Shown here: in pieces, positions 16,088 through 25,356 of the stretch | Numbering within the stretch: the stretch's first letter is position 1 | Layout of the letters: each line of letters opens with the position of its first letter | NCBI GenBank assembly: GCA_016719295.1 | Contig: JADKAF010000001.1 | Span: forward strand, 4,402,001-4,466,000 | Length of the DNA: 64,000 bases | Reading direction: 5' to 3' | DNA from: Planctomycetota bacterium | GTDB taxonomy: Bacteria > Planctomycetota > UBA1135 > JADKAF01 | The notes under the pieces: generated by a model | The model's input: the letters and a program-made list of their open reading frames with translations, nothing else | Databases searched by the model: none | What the model was told of the DNA's origin: nothing | Translations under genes and position numbers: made by a program

Positions 16088-19000
16088 GACTCCTCCCCCG
16101 TCGCGGCGGCAGCGTCGGCGTCGCGAAACAGCTCTTCGAGCAACTGCACGTCCGTGTTCGACAGCGAGTTCGTGGGGGCCAATCCGCTCGACGAATGAAT
16201 ATCTTCTGCGCTGCCGAAGTCGTCAGCATCCGCGCGGGGGTTGTCAGCGTCGTCAGCACGGGAACTCCGACCTGGTTCGTTGCTGCCCGTAGGAACGCTG
16301 GTGATGGCCGTATAGCTGGATGGGTGGGAGTCAGAGCGGCTTGCTGACGATGCTGACAGTGCTGACGACGATTCCGGTGAAACCGTGCACCAACGAATCA
16401 CCTTGTCTCTCGTGCCCGCATGGCCTCCGCGATTGGCGTCGATCGTGATACCGAGGCGGCGCAGCACCGGCGCAATCCGCTTCAACTCGCTAGAGAGGCC
16501 GGCCGCGCTCTTGGGCCACGACTTGGAGTGCGTCGATTCCTCCGCCTCCATCGTCTTCTTCAGCAGGGTGAGGAGCTCCGTAGAAGTTCCTCGCCACCCT
16601 TTCGACTCCGACTCCTCGCCAAGTCGGATCAGTGCCTGGGCGACGACGCTGTCCTCGACGGCATCCTCGACCTTGGAGTCGGCGTCGCCGCGCATCGCCA
16701 CGACGAACTCGCCATTCGGCCAGCCGAGTGACTTCTCGACCGCGACGCCGATCTTCGCGAAGTCCATCATGCGGATCCCGTCGGGGGCATCGACGCTGGG
16801 AAGGATGGCGAGCACCTTCACAAGCGCATCGAAGACCGCGCCGAGAATCTGCGGGAGGTCTGCGGCGAAGCGCTGGAAGACGACTTCCTCAGGAATCCGC
16901 TGACCGTCGCTGAACGGCTCGAGCTCGATCTTGATAGAGCGCTCCAGTAGGTCAGGACGCGTTGCGAACGAGCCGATCCCGTTCAGGACGACGATGCGCC
17001 GATAGGCCCACAGCACGTCCTCTTCGTCGGTGAAGAGCTTCCGCTTCTCATTGCCGTCCCCGGTGATGATCCGGCTGAGGGCGTCGGAAATGCCGATCGA
17101 GAGCTTCGAGAGGTTGTCGAAAGCGAGGAGCCATCCGTGCATCGCAGACTGCGCAAGCTCCAGCACGTTCTCTGGCACCGGCAATAGCTCTGTGAAGCAG
17201 GGGTCCAGAGCACGGCGGAGCATGCGCGTCCGGCTCGACTTCGCCGTACCCTGCTCGCCGGTGAGGATCAGTCCGCAGCGCGGCGAGCCAGGGATGAATG
17301 CAGCGAGGAGCCAGACCACAACGAGCCGCCAACTTCGCTCGTCGCGAATGCCCAGATGACGGCGGAGAAGCTCGAGCGAACCTCCGCGGATAGGGGCGTG
17401 CTGCGCTTGAGTCTTCGCGTATCGCCGAAAGAGGATCGGCGGTCGCTCGACGATGTTCCATCCCGCCGGGGTGATGTGAACCGCCCGCCACTCTGAATCG
17501 GCCAAGTCGTACCAGAGCCCGTCATCGGTACGGCAGACACGCAGGTGCAGCTCGCGCCGCGCGCCCTCGAACAGCGCCTGGGCTTCTAGAGCCAGGATGG
17601 CGGTCTCGACCGTCGCTGTCCCCGGGGCTTCACCGAGCTCCTTCCACGCGCGGTGGCGGATCCAGCGATTGAATTCTGTGCTGCTGAGTCGGTGGGTCTC
17701 CCGATGGCCGTTCAATTCGAGGGCGGCGAATGCCTCGTGCGATGGCGTGGCGAAGAGCTCCGCTTTCATGCCGATGGCGATCAGCTTTTTGACCAAGGAC
17801 TGATCGCCCCCGTCGGCTGACTGTTCCGCCTCCGCCCGTTCGCGTGCCTCGTCTCTCGCGGCCCTAACCGCTGCCTGCAGATCGCGGGCGGATGTGAGCT
17901 TGCCAAGACGAGCCTTTAGTCGGCCGACGTAGTGATCACATGACGCTACGTCGGCGGCGATGTCTTGCAGAATCCGCTCGCCGAGGAGACGGAGCCGGAT
18001 CGCCGGCCAAGAGTCGCTTGGGAGGATCGCGAACTGCGCGATCCGCTCCTCGAGGTTTGGGCCCTCGACTAGGCGGCGTAGGCGGCGCTCGAAGTCGTCG
18101 ACCTCCGCCCCGGTGAGCCGAGTCGTCGGCTTTCCGGCGGCGAGCGCGTCGTCGATGCCCTTGCAGCCCTCTGCGGGCCAGGTCTCGATCTCGAAGAGAA
18201 CGCCAAGCGCACGTGCCTTGCGGATTGCGGCGAGAGCGTGCGGACCGACGTGCTTGTTCGCCCAGATATCGGCGTCGAATGCGAGCACCAGGATGGCGAG
18301 GTGGGGCGTCAGCGTCGTCAGCGGCGGCTGGACCCCTTGATCCGCAAGGACTGGGGAGCCATCCACTGCTGACGACGGGGTCGTCAGCGGCGTCGTCAGC
18401 GAAGCCGTCTCTGTCGTCAGCGGTTCCTTCGCGAGCCCCGGAGCGAGCTCGGTGATTGCGGCGGCGAACAATCCTGAGCCCCCGCAGCCGGCGGTCGTCA
18501 TGCCACTCAGCGAGGCGGCGACGATGGCCTTGAGCGGCCCCTCGACTAGCCGGATGCGTCCTGTGTCGACGGAGCCACGCGCGTAGTGGAGAGGGCTGCC
18601 GCTGCCCACGCCGCCGTTCTTCGCGGCACTGACCCAGAGGTACTTCCGGCCCTCCTTGATGACGTTCGGCCGCGAGAGCAGCGCGACGATGAGGCCTTCA
18701 GCGTTGAGAACCGGGATCAGGATTCCCGCGACGCCGTTGAAGTAGTGGGTCGTGCGCTCTCCTTTTCGCGCGGTGGCGAAGCCCGGCACGATCGCGAGGA
18801 CGCTCTTCGGAAAGCGCGTCAACAACCACTTCGCGACGGAGAGGCGGTGCTCGTTCCGAAAGCTCCTGAAGCCGTACGCCTGGATCGCCTCGTCACTCAG
18901 CCCGCGGTTGCGCAAGTGCTCGCGGTGCTCGGGGGATAGGGGGAGTGGGGAGAGGAGCGTACGGTAGACTTTGTCGCGCTCGGCGGGAGGTGCCGGTTCG

Positions 19001-19242
19001 GGCTCGAGATCGCGGACCGCTGGCCGAGCGTCATCTCCGTCCGGAGCCGGACGAACGTCGGCTCCCGCCTGCCTGTAGATCCAGTACGGCGTCCCGTTCT
19101 TGTCCAGCTTCGCCTTGCCGCCGGGCTGACGCATGCACTTCGCCAGCGTCCCATCGGCGAGCCGAGAGCACCAATCGCCCTTGTGGCAGATCGTGCAGGG
19201 CTCCTGCTCGGTGACGGCGATCCACTCGCTTCGTGTTGACAT
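16084..19242 (-). CDS. Phage/plasmid-type primase-helicase
   Basis: This is a 1052-residue replication protein. It opens with a cysteine ribbon (Cys16, 19, 25, 36), as in primase zinc domains. The next part has a Toprim-like DUF3854 region, with VAGILIPVLNAEGLIVALLSRPN and LVEGPLKAIVAASLSG, then AILVLAFDADIWANKHV. A helicase-like ATPase domain around residues 650-780 has Walker A GEQGTAKSS, followed by GWLLAFDNLSKLSIGI and an arginine-finger-like region. The enzyme should make primers and unwind DNA for the mobile element. The C-terminal 110 residues are Ser/Asp/Ala-rich and encoded partly by the GTCGTCAGC repeats. An iteron array lies 70 bases upstream. Confidence 0.85.
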   Translation of the reverse strand: MSTRSEWIAVTEQEPCTICHKGDWCSRLADGTLAKCMRQPGGKAKLDKNGTPYWIYRQAGADVRPAPDGDDARPAVRDLEPEPAPPAERDKVYRTLLSPLPLSPEHREHLRNRGLSDEAIQAYGFRSFRNEHRLSVAKWLLTRFPKSVLAIVPGFATARKGERTTHYFNGVAGILIPVLNAEGLIVALLSRPNVIKEGRKYLWVSAAKNGGVGSGSPLHYARGSVDTGRIRLVEGPLKAIVAASLSGMTTAGCGGSGLFAAAITELAPGLAKEPLTTETASLTTPLTTPSSAVDGSPVLADQGVQPPLTTLTPHLAILVLAFDADIWANKHVGPHALAAIRKARALGVLFEIETWPAEGCKGIDDALAAGKPTTRLTGAEVDDFERRLRRLVEGPNLEERIAQFAILPSDSWPAIRLRLLGERILQDIAADVASCDHYVGRLKARLGKLTSARDLQAAVRAARDEARERAEAEQSADGGDQSLVKKLIAIGMKAELFATPSHEAFAALELNGHRETHRLSSTEFNRWIRHRAWKELGEAPGTATVETAILALEAQALFEGARRELHLRVCRTDDGLWYDLADSEWRAVHITPAGWNIVERPPILFRRYAKTQAQHAPIRGGSLELLRRHLGIRDERSWRLVVVWLLAAFIPGSPRCGLILTGEQGTAKSSRTRMLRRALDPCFTELLPVPENVLELAQSAMHGWLLAFDNLSKLSIGISDALSRIITGDGNEKRKLFTDEEDVLWAYRRIVVLNGIGSFATRPDLLERSIKIELEPFSDGQRIPEEVVFQRFAADLPQILGAVFDALVKVLAILPSVDAPDGIRMMDFAKIGVAVEKSLGWPNGEFVVAMRGDADSKVEDAVEDSVVAQALIRLGEESESKGWRGTSTELLTLLKKTMEAEESTHSKSWPKSAAGLSSELKRIAPVLRRLGITIDANRGGHAGTRDKVIRWCTVSPESSSALSASSASRSDSHPSSYTAITSVPTGSNEPGRSSRADDADNPRADADDFGSAEDIHSSSGLAPTNSLSNTDVQLLEELFRDADAAAATGEES
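16222..16366. repeat. GTCAGC/GCTGAC repeat cluster in the primase C-terminus
   Basis: Within the primase gene, GTCAGC occurs at 16222, 16243 and 16252 on the plus strand and its complement GCTGAC at 16343, 16352 and 16361. Most lie in the 9-base unit (t)GCTGACGA(c), spaced 9 bases apart. The two groups are in opposite orientation. The same unit is read as A-D-D in one group and S-S-A in the other. Confidence 0.65.
18308..18421. repeat. Second GTCAGC repeat cluster in the primase gene
   Basis: GTCAGC starts at 18308, 18317, 18383, 18395 and 18416, with an inverted copy at 18368-18373. Most are the longer GTCGTCAGC. On the coding strand these are read as L-T-T, a third frame relative to the cluster near 16.3 kb. 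The encoded stretch is a Thr/Ser/Pro linker. Confidence 0.65.
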
Positions 19243-19311
19243 GGTCTCTCGGAACCGCGGTTCGCGAGTCAGACTAGCCGACGACGATGCTGTGCGAATC
19301 GCCCCGTGAAC

Positions 19312-19419
19312 GTAACAGTCTGGAACAGTTCTCTAGAGCTGTCACAGTCTGTAACAGTCTCGAGGCCGAAAATGCCTGGAACAGTCTCTCAGTAGACTGT
19401 AACAGTCTGTAACAGTCTC
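19312..19419. repeat. Iteron array upstream of the primase gene
   Basis: Seven copies of an 11-base unit, consensus GTAACAGTCTG with variants GGAACAGTCTC, GGAACAGTTCT and GTCACAGTCTG, begin at 19312, 19322, 19341, 19351, 19378, 19399 and 19409. Adjacent pairs are exactly 10 bases apart, so the sites lie on one face of the helix. An AGACTGT half-site at 19394 makes a palindrome with the next unit. The array fills the gap between the primase start and the upstream gene's stop. It looks like a replication origin or an autoregulatory operator of the element. Confidence 0.8.
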
Positions 19420-19422
19420 GGG

Positions 19423-20445
19423 TCACTCCCGCGCGAAAGGGGAGAGGACGAGGACAGAGCGACCATCGAGCTCCCTCCATAGCACCAGGGCATGTTCTCC
19501 AAGACTCTCGCGATGCCGCCGGAATGCGTTCTTGGGGCGGAGCCCACGGGCTCGTAGTCGCTTGCGAATCTCGGGTTCGGTGGCGCCGCGAGGACAGGCG
19601 GCGAGATCCTTGACGATCAAACGCTGAACTTCCTTCGGCAACTGAAACAGAGCGCCATTGTAATGCACCCACGACCAGTCGGGTGCGTGAATTGATTCTC
19701 GACTATGGAGTTGTGCATATTGTTCACACTCATTGCATCCACCCATGCGCTTGGCGTCGTCACTTGACGCAACCAGGGGTGCTGTTGAGCTCTGAGATGG
19801 CCCGGACTTACGACGTTTTCCGTCCGCGCTCGGCGGGTTTCCACAGCGGTCATTGCTGTACCGCTCGTGCGGGGACAGATGGGCGATCCCGCTCGCTGCT
19901 TCGCGCACTCTCGATTCTGCAATCATCAGGGCTTCAGTGAGTGTCGCGATTACATCTGCATGCTGTTTCATGCGAGAGTCGCCAAAGCACAGGCTTTCAT
20001 TTCTTTCCATATTGAAGGTCAATGTGTCGCGAATATAGGTGAGGATGTGCTTTGGGTCTGTAGAGAGAAGGGGAGACCAGAATACCGCGGGCTCGCGCTG
20101 GCAGAGGAGTTCTGCGCAGAGCTGTGCCATGTGTGCGTATTGATGGACGAGCACCCCAAATCGGAGCATCCAAGGTGGCTTTACGCCGTCAAGAATCGCT
20201 AGGGTGCGATTGACGGAGCTAACGACATCCGTCAAGAACGTGGGGACTCCTTGGCGGGCGGGAAACAAGATCTCCGGATCTGGCGTGGTCCAGGGGCCGT
20301 CCGTGAGAGTGAACAGCCGGCAGCCAATGCCGAAGAACCTCGCTTCGAGCCCGGCGACGGGCTTCGGCTTCTTCTTGGTCTTGCTCCTAGCAGGCCCGGC
20401 TTGTGCGCCTATGCTGTCGCCGCTGAAGCCCTTCTTCTTTGCCAT
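19423..20445 (-). CDS. Hypothetical 340-residue protein of the mobile element
   Basis: The ATG at 20445 begins MAKKKGFSGD, a basic tail that continues with KTKKKPKP. The central part includes TDVVSSVNRTLAILDGVKPP, FGVLVHQYAHMAQLCAELL and FWSPLLSTDPKHILTYIRDT. The C-terminal 85 residues (VQRLIVKDLAACPRGATEPEIRK...) look like a winged-helix-type module. No motif names its function. Base composition is lower in GC than the primase gene. It precedes the primase on the same strand and ends right at the iterons, so it could be a replication or copy-control protein. That is inference from position. Confidence 0.65.
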   Translation of the reverse strand: MAKKKGFSGDSIGAQAGPARSKTKKKPKPVAGLEARFFGIGCRLFTLTDGPWTTPDPEILFPARQGVPTFLTDVVSSVNRTLAILDGVKPPWMLRFGVLVHQYAHMAQLCAELLCQREPAVFWSPLLSTDPKHILTYIRDTLTFNMERNESLCFGDSRMKQHADVIATLTEALMIAESRVREAASGIAHLSPHERYSNDRCGNPPSADGKRRKSGPSQSSTAPLVASSDDAKRMGGCNECEQYAQLHSRESIHAPDWSWVHYNGALFQLPKEVQRLIVKDLAACPRGATEPEIRKRLRARGLRPKNAFRRHRESLGEHALVLWRELDGRSVLVLSPFARE

Positions 20446-21311
20446 CGAGAAGCCGCTCGCAGTTGAAGTTCGGCTCACAGGTTAGCCCGAAGTTGCGCTG
20501 ATCTCAGCGCCTCGCTTGAGAAGTGAGCCCACCGCTCTCGTGGATGCGGACCACGAAAGCCGTTATACGGCAATCCAGGCTTTGAGTGCACATCCGATCG
20601 CGGGGGACGCCGCCCTCCCCGCGCGATTTGCCGAAATCAATCGCTGGAGCCGCATTGCCCGACGCGCCAGGCGTGGTCCAGTTCGAGCCAAGGCTCATTC
20701 CCCTCAGCATGCGACCGGCCACCAAGGCGGTGAAAGCGGCCGGATCGACGTGGCCGGGGTGCCAGATTGGCGCAGATCGGGGCTGAGTCAGGTCCGATAA
20801 GACGCGAAATGCGACCTCGATCGCCCTGATCGGGTCGGCGCCGTCCCCGGGTTCCCACCTCGATCATCCGCGCCGGTCAACGCCGCGTTCGTCTCGAGCT
20901 CCCGTATCGCCTGGCTTCGCCGTCCCTTCCGCAGCTCCGATCCGCGCGGCATCTGGCCCTGAACGCCGCGGCGAGCGCGCGCATTTGGCCCGGCGCCGAC
21001 CCTTCGGAAGCTCCGGATCGCCCGCGCCGCAAACGACCAGAACGGGAGCCCAACTCTGTCCCATTGAGCGGCGGATTCCGGGCCCCGTGGAGGACGAGCG
21101 AGCTCACGTTCGGGTACAGGACCCCAGCAACCTCAACGGTTCCCGGGCCGAACGCGCGTGTCCCCGCTGTCCCTGTCGCAATCTCGCGGGACATCGCCCG
21201 TGTCCCAGCGAAGCCGAGGGGCGATTGACGCGAACCGAGGCGTGCCGTTAGCATTCCGTTCGTCCGGGCTGTCACTCCAAGTTTCCTTCCAAGCCCAGCC
21301 CCAGAGAGGCC
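20446..21311. other. Long divergent intergenic region
   Basis: About 865 bases separate the minus-strand replication/recombinase genes from the plus-strand packaging genes. No convincing protein is encoded; the open frames are low-quality. A near-palindrome GCGCTGATCTCAGCGC at 20495-20510, 50 bases before the start at 20445, is operator-like. This region must hold the promoters for both arms. TTGACG near 21,224 is a possible -35 without a good -10. Confidence 0.5.
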
Positions 21312-22645
21312 GTGCTCGCTCGAGCGCGGTGCATGGGCATGGAAGGCACGAGCTGTCAGATCGAGTGGGTGGAGCGCCAGCGGCTCAGCCCCAATCCTGC
21401 GAACCCGCGCCTCAACGACGAGGCGGTCCCGCACGTCGCGGCGTCGATCAAGCGCTTCGGCTGGCAGGTGCCGATCGTCGCGAAGCGCAGCGGCGAAGTC
21501 GTTGCGGGGCACACGCGCCTCCGAGCCGCGGAGCAGCTCGGCCACGCTCGCGTGCCGGTGATCTGGTTCCCGAAGGCAGCGATCTCGACGCGACGGCGTT
21601 CGGAATCGCGGAGAACCGTTCCTCGACCTTTGCTGCTTGGGACGAGCCCGCGCTCGCGAAGCTCCTCCAGGAACTCCGCGCGGAGGACGCGCTGGAGGGC
21701 GTCGGCTTCAGCGACTCCGAGATCAACACGCTGCTCCGAGAGCTCGAGCTCGACGAGCCGCGCACGGTCGATGATCCCGGCGAGCAGGAGCCGCCCGCGG
21801 AGCCAGTCACGCGGCTCGGGGATCTATGGATCCTTGGCGATCATCGCCTCCATTGTGGCGACTCGACGAACGCCGAGCACATGGCACGGCTGATGGGCAA
21901 CGATGTCGCTCAGCTCCTCGCCACCGATCCCCCGTATCTCGTTTCGTACCGGGGTGATAACCACCCAGCAGAGCACCATCGTAAGGCTGGCCGCGTCGCC
22001 GGTGAGGGAAAGGAGCTCGGCAACAAGCACTGGGACGACTACATCGATCCCGAGAGCAGCGTGGAGTTCTTCGCCGCTCTGCTCCGCGTCGCGCTGAAGC
22101 ACTGCACCGAGCGCGTGCCGGTCTACCAGTGGCACGCGACGCGCCGGCAAGCGCTCGTCGAAGATGCATGGAAGCAGAACGGCCTCCTGCTCCACCAGAC
22201 GATCATCTGGGCGAAGAGTCGCGGGGTCTTGACCCGCAGCATGTACCTCTGGGCGCACGAGCCGTGCTTCTTCGGCTGGAGACAAGGCTTCATGCCCGAG
22301 AAGGACCGCAGACCGCCGCCGAGCGAACGCACCGTGTGGGAGATCGCGCAGCCGGATGAGGGCGGCAGGGCAATCCACCCTACGGCGAAGGCCCTCGAGA
22401 TCTTCGAACGTCCGATCCGCTACCACACCCGGCCAGGCGAGATCGTGCTCGAGCCCTTCAACGGAAGCGGCTCGCAGATGATCGCGGCGGAGCGGCTCGG
22501 ACGCCGGTGTCGCTCCATGGAGCTCAGTCCAGCCTTCGTCGATGCCGCGCTCCTGCGCTGGGAGAAGGCCACGGGAAGGCAGGCCGTGCTCGACGGTGAT
22601 GGGCGAACGTTTGCGGAGATCGCGAAGGAGAGAGCGTCATGCTGA
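21312..22645 (+). pseudogene. ParB-like domain plus DNA methyltransferase, frameshifted
   Basis: Two adjacent frames together make one familiar protein. The first part (to about 21,569) is a ParB/Srx-like domain with NPANPRLNDEAVPHVAASIK and GEVVAGHTRLRAAEQLG. After a one-base shift at the CCC of 21569-21571 the second frame continues with LDATAFGIAENR and then a beta-class methyltransferase: TDPPYLVSYRG (catalytic DPPY), later EPFNGSGSQMIAAERLGRRC (AdoMet site). Inserting one C restores a single frame of about 445 residues. Such fusions are typical phage adenine/cytosine-N methylases. The start is uncertain (GTG 21312 or ATG 21339). I read the break as a probable indel error rather than decay. 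Confidence 0.75.
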
Positions 22646-22857
22646 TTGTCATCGGAGCAGCCGTCGCGGCGGGTTGGTTCATCGCGTGCTTCGTCGGGCT
22701 CGTCAGTCCAGCCGTAGCGAACCTCCTGAACGGCCTACTCCTGCTCGGCGTCTTCATCGAATCGGTCCGCGCGCAGCGAGCCACGGCTCGGCTCTGGCGA
22801 AAGCTCGATACGCAGCCCCGAGTGCGCGAGGCGAGCGGCAGGGAGCGTGCGTCGTGA
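22639..22857 (+). CDS. Small membrane protein
   Basis: This is a 72-residue protein with two hydrophobic stretches (LIVIGAAVAAGWFIACFVGLV and LLNGLLLLGVFIESV) and a basic C-terminal tail. The ATG overlaps the end of the methylase gene by seven bases and follows a GGAGAG site. It lies just before a second small membrane protein and the terminase genes. In phages this position often holds lysis or holin-type proteins, but nothing here is specific enough to assign that. Confidence 0.65.
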   Translation: MLIVIGAAVAAGWFIACFVGLVSPAVANLLNGLLLLGVFIESVRAQRATARLWRKLDTQPRVREASGRERAS

Positions 22858-23090
22858 CCCTGCTCTGGATCGTCAGCGCAGCATCACTGCTCGCGACCTG
22901 GCTGAACATCCGCGGCGTCCGGGCCTGCTTTGCCATCTGGGCAATCACGAACGCCGTCTGGGCCTCGATTGACTACGTCGTCGGGATCTACCCCCAGGCA
23001 GCGTTGCACGCGGTCTACTGCGCGCTCGCCCTCTACGGCTTCCACCACTGGGGCAAGCGCGTGGATCCGGATTGGAGCAGCGCGACATGA
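22854..23090 (+). CDS. Small membrane protein, PnuC-like pattern
   Basis: A GTG start at 22854 overlaps the previous stop (GTGA) and gives 78 residues with three hydrophobic helices: LLWIVSAASLLATWLNI, ACFAIWAITNAVWASID and AALHAVYCALALYGFHHW. The layout, with a tryptophan-rich second helix and a closing YGFHHW, resembles short PnuC-like or SWEET-like phage membrane proteins. Transport of a small nucleoside is therefore possible but unproven. It is tightly coupled to both neighbours. Confidence 0.6.
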   Translation: MTLLWIVSAASLLATWLNIRGVRACFAIWAITNAVWASIDYVVGIYPQAALHAVYCALALYGFHHWGKRVDPDWSSAT

Positions 23091-23536
23091 AACACTCGAA
23101 GCTCCCGAGCGACGCGTTCGATCACCACTTCTCGCTCGGTGTCGACCGCAGTTACACCGCTGTCGCGAAGCGCTACGCGGTGGCGCGGAAGACCGTGAAC
23201 AGGCACGCCATCGCGGAGCGGTGGCAGGAGCGGATTGCGGAGCGCGAGCGGAAGGCGCGCGAAGCGACCGAGCAGCGTGCCATCGAAACGCTCGAAGAGA
23301 TGAACGCGCGCCACCTCCGTGTTGCCAAGGCGATTCAGGCGCGAGCTCTCGACGCGCTTCGAACCCTCCCGCTTTCCACCGCGATGGAAGCGGTACGCGC
23401 TCTCGAGATCGGAGTGAAGCAGGAGCGGCTCGCCCGCGGCGAGCCGACCGATCGCGCCGCCATCGATGTTGAGAGCGTCATCAAGCGCGAGTACGAACGC
23501 TGGCTGGTGCGAACCGATGACACGCCCCGCAACTGA
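23087..23536 (+). CDS. Probable terminase small subunit
   Basis: This 149-residue protein starts with an ATG that overlaps the previous stop (ATGA). The N-terminal 50 residues form a helix-turn-helix (SYTAVAKRYAVARKTVNRHAIAERW), followed by a long charged helix (ERIAERERKAREATEQRAIETLEEMNARHL) and a final segment of helical character. That is the arrangement of terminase small subunits, which bind the packaging site on phage DNA. The adjacent, overlapping terminase large subunit gene makes the assignment strong, although the HTH family itself is generic. Confidence 0.75.
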   Translation: MKHSKLPSDAFDHHFSLGVDRSYTAVAKRYAVARKTVNRHAIAERWQERIAERERKAREATEQRAIETLEEMNARHLRVAKAIQARALDALRTLPLSTAMEAVRALEIGVKQERLARGEPTDRAAIDVESVIKREYERWLVRTDDTPRN

Positions 23537-24797
23537 GCTCCGCCTGGACAAGGCCCAGGTCTTCGCGGATCTGAACTACGAACCGCATGAGGGACAGCGC
23601 GTCGTGCACGAGTCGCGTGCGCTGCGCCGCGTCCTCGCCTGCGGCGTGCGCTGGGGCAAGACCAGATGCGCCGCGATGGAAGGCATCGCTGCAGCGCTCG
23701 AACCGCGCGCCACCTCGATCGGCTGGATCGTTGCGCCAACGTACGATTTGGCCGACCGAGTCTATCGCGAGATCCAGGCCATCATCGGCATGCAGCTGAA
23801 GCATCGCTTGATCTCGATGAAGGAGCACGATCGCCGGATCCTGCTCCGGAACCTCGCGGGCGGCGTGTCGGAGATTCGTGCCAAGTCGGCCGATAACCCC
23901 GTGAGTTTGCTCGGTGAAGGACTCGACTGGCTGGTCGTCGATGAAGCGGCGCGTCTCCGCGCGCACATCTGGGAGAACCACTTGGCGCAGCGTCTGATCG
24001 ATCGGCGCGGCTGGGCCCTGCTCATCTCAACGCCCCGCGGAAAGGGCTGGTACTTCGATAGTTTCCGTCGCGGACAAGGCAAAGACACGAGCTACGAGTC
24101 GTGGAACGCTCCGAGCTGGCAGAACCCGCACCTCGATCGCGAGTTGATCGAGGCGGAACGCGCGCGCCTGCCCGAGCGCGTATTCATGCAGGAGTTCGGC
24201 GGACAGTTCATCGAGGGGTCTGGCGCGGTGTTCCGGAACGTCCGCGAGTGCGCGACCGGAAGCTGGAAGGAGCCGGAGGCGCATCAGAGCTACTTCGCGG
24301 GACTCGATCTCGCGAAGGTCGAGGACTTCAGCGTGCTCGTCGTGATGAACCGGGCAGGCGAGGTCTGCTTCGTGGATCGATTCCACCGGCTTGATTGGGC
24401 CCTGCAGGTGGGGCGAATCCGGACCGCGCTGGAGCGCTACCGGAACGCGCGAGTACGCGTCGACTCGACGGGTGCGGGGGAGCCGGTGTTCGAGGCGTTG
24501 CGACGCGAAGGCGTGCGGGCGGAGCCGTACCCATTCACGGCGCGGAGCAAGGCCGCTCTGATCGATCATCTCGCCTTGCTGCTCGAGCGCCGCGAGATCG
24601 TGCTGCCGCGACCCGAGCTCTGGCCCGATGGAATCGACGAGCTGGAGTCGTTCGAGTACGCGGTGACTGAGACTGGCCACGTGAAGAGCTCAGCTCCGGC
24701 GGGTCAGCACGACGACTGCGTTGCGGCCCTCGCGCTCGCCGCGTTGCACGCCCGGCCCGCCCGATCGGGGCGGATCGGTTCCAGGGTGATCGGGTGA
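23517..24797 (+). CDS. Terminase large subunit
   Basis: The ATG at 23517 gives 426 residues and overlaps the small-subunit gene by 20 bases. The N-terminal ATPase has Walker A CGVRWGKT at about 42-49 and Walker B DWLVVDEA near 137-144, then LISTPRGKGW as the coupling motif. The C-terminal RNase H-like nuclease is marked by FAGLDLAKVEDFS, RVDSTGAGEPV and HDDCVAALALA, supplying the acidic metal ligands. It powers packaging of DNA into a prohead and cuts it. No portal, capsid or protease gene follows in this window, so it may package this element into another phage's particles. Confidence 0.93.
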   Translation: MTRPATELRLDKAQVFADLNYEPHEGQRVVHESRALRRVLACGVRWGKTRCAAMEGIAAALEPRATSIGWIVAPTYDLADRVYREIQAIIGMQLKHRLISMKEHDRRILLRNLAGGVSEIRAKSADNPVSLLGEGLDWLVVDEAARLRAHIWENHLAQRLIDRRGWALLISTPRGKGWYFDSFRRGQGKDTSYESWNAPSWQNPHLDRELIEAERARLPERVFMQEFGGQFIEGSGAVFRNVRECATGSWKEPEAHQSYFAGLDLAKVEDFSVLVVMNRAGEVCFVDRFHRLDWALQVGRIRTALERYRNARVRVDSTGAGEPVFEALRREGVRAEPYPFTARSKAALIDHLALLLERREIVLPRPELWPDGIDELESFEYAVTETGHVKSSAPAGQHDDCVAALALAALHARPARSGRIGSRVIG

Positions 24798-25007
24798 ACC
24801 GATGCGAATTGGCGTGCGCAGGTCTGGAGCGGCGCGGAGAAGCGGAGAGCTCCATCCTCGCTGCGGTCGCCGTTGGCGTCGACGCGAGGCGTGCTCTTCA
24901 CGTGCTCGATCGCAACGATCGGCGCGGTTCAACTCCGTCCACATGACGGCTCTCGCGTGCGCCACCCGATCTTCAGCCAGAACGGCCTTGGCTACGCGCG
25001 CTACGCA

Positions 25008-25017
25008 AGCGTGTATG
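25008..25017 (+). promoter_or_regulatory. Shared AGCGTGTATG element, copy 1
   Basis: AGCGTGTATG lies 25 bases before the ATG at 25043. It is preceded by a CGCGCG string, as in the copies at 25,853 and 27,197. TGTATG could act as an extended -10, with TTGGCT 18 bases upstream as -35. Confidence 0.5.
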
Positions 25018-25042
25018 TCGTCGAACCCGCGAGGACACCACC

Positions 25043-25325
25043 ATGGACACCAACGACCTGGCTGAACGCGAAGCACACCGGATGGCCCGAGAGGCCTTCG
25101 GCCCGAACGTGGATCGCTCGATCCGGATGGCGATCGAGCGCGCGTTCCGGGCCGGATACCAGCAAGCGCAACGCGACGATCGCGCGGATCGCGAAGGAGA
25201 TCCTCTGGCTCGATACCCTCGACTCGCGCGGCCGTGATCGACTCGACTTCCACGAGCTTGGCGTCGGCGCGATCCGTGCGGCTCTGGAAGCGGCGTACGA
25301 GGCGGGGAAGCAGGCGAAGCAGTAG
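25043..25325 (+). pseudogene. DUF6900-domain protein, reading frame interrupted
   Basis: From the ATG at 25043 the frame reads MDTNDLAEREAHRMAREAFG and reaches a helix ending AFRAGYQQAQR, then runs out at 25237 in low-quality sequence. In the next frame, from about 25,170 to 25,325, a clear DUF6900 domain appears: ATIARIAKEILWLDTLDSRG, then LDFHELGVGAIRAALEAAYEAGK. The DUF6900 part has no start codon of its own, so a single protein split by a one-base shift is the simplest reading. Two overlapping genes remain possible. DUF6900 proteins are small phage and plasmid proteins of unknown function. Confidence 0.5.
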
Positions 25326-25356
25326 GGCGCGTTCGCTGCCGCAGAGGACCACCACG

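Noticed and set aside
20877..21545. Minus-strand protein in the divergent intergenic region
   Set aside because: Composition is that of a shadow frame, and it overlaps the ParB-like domain on the other strand.
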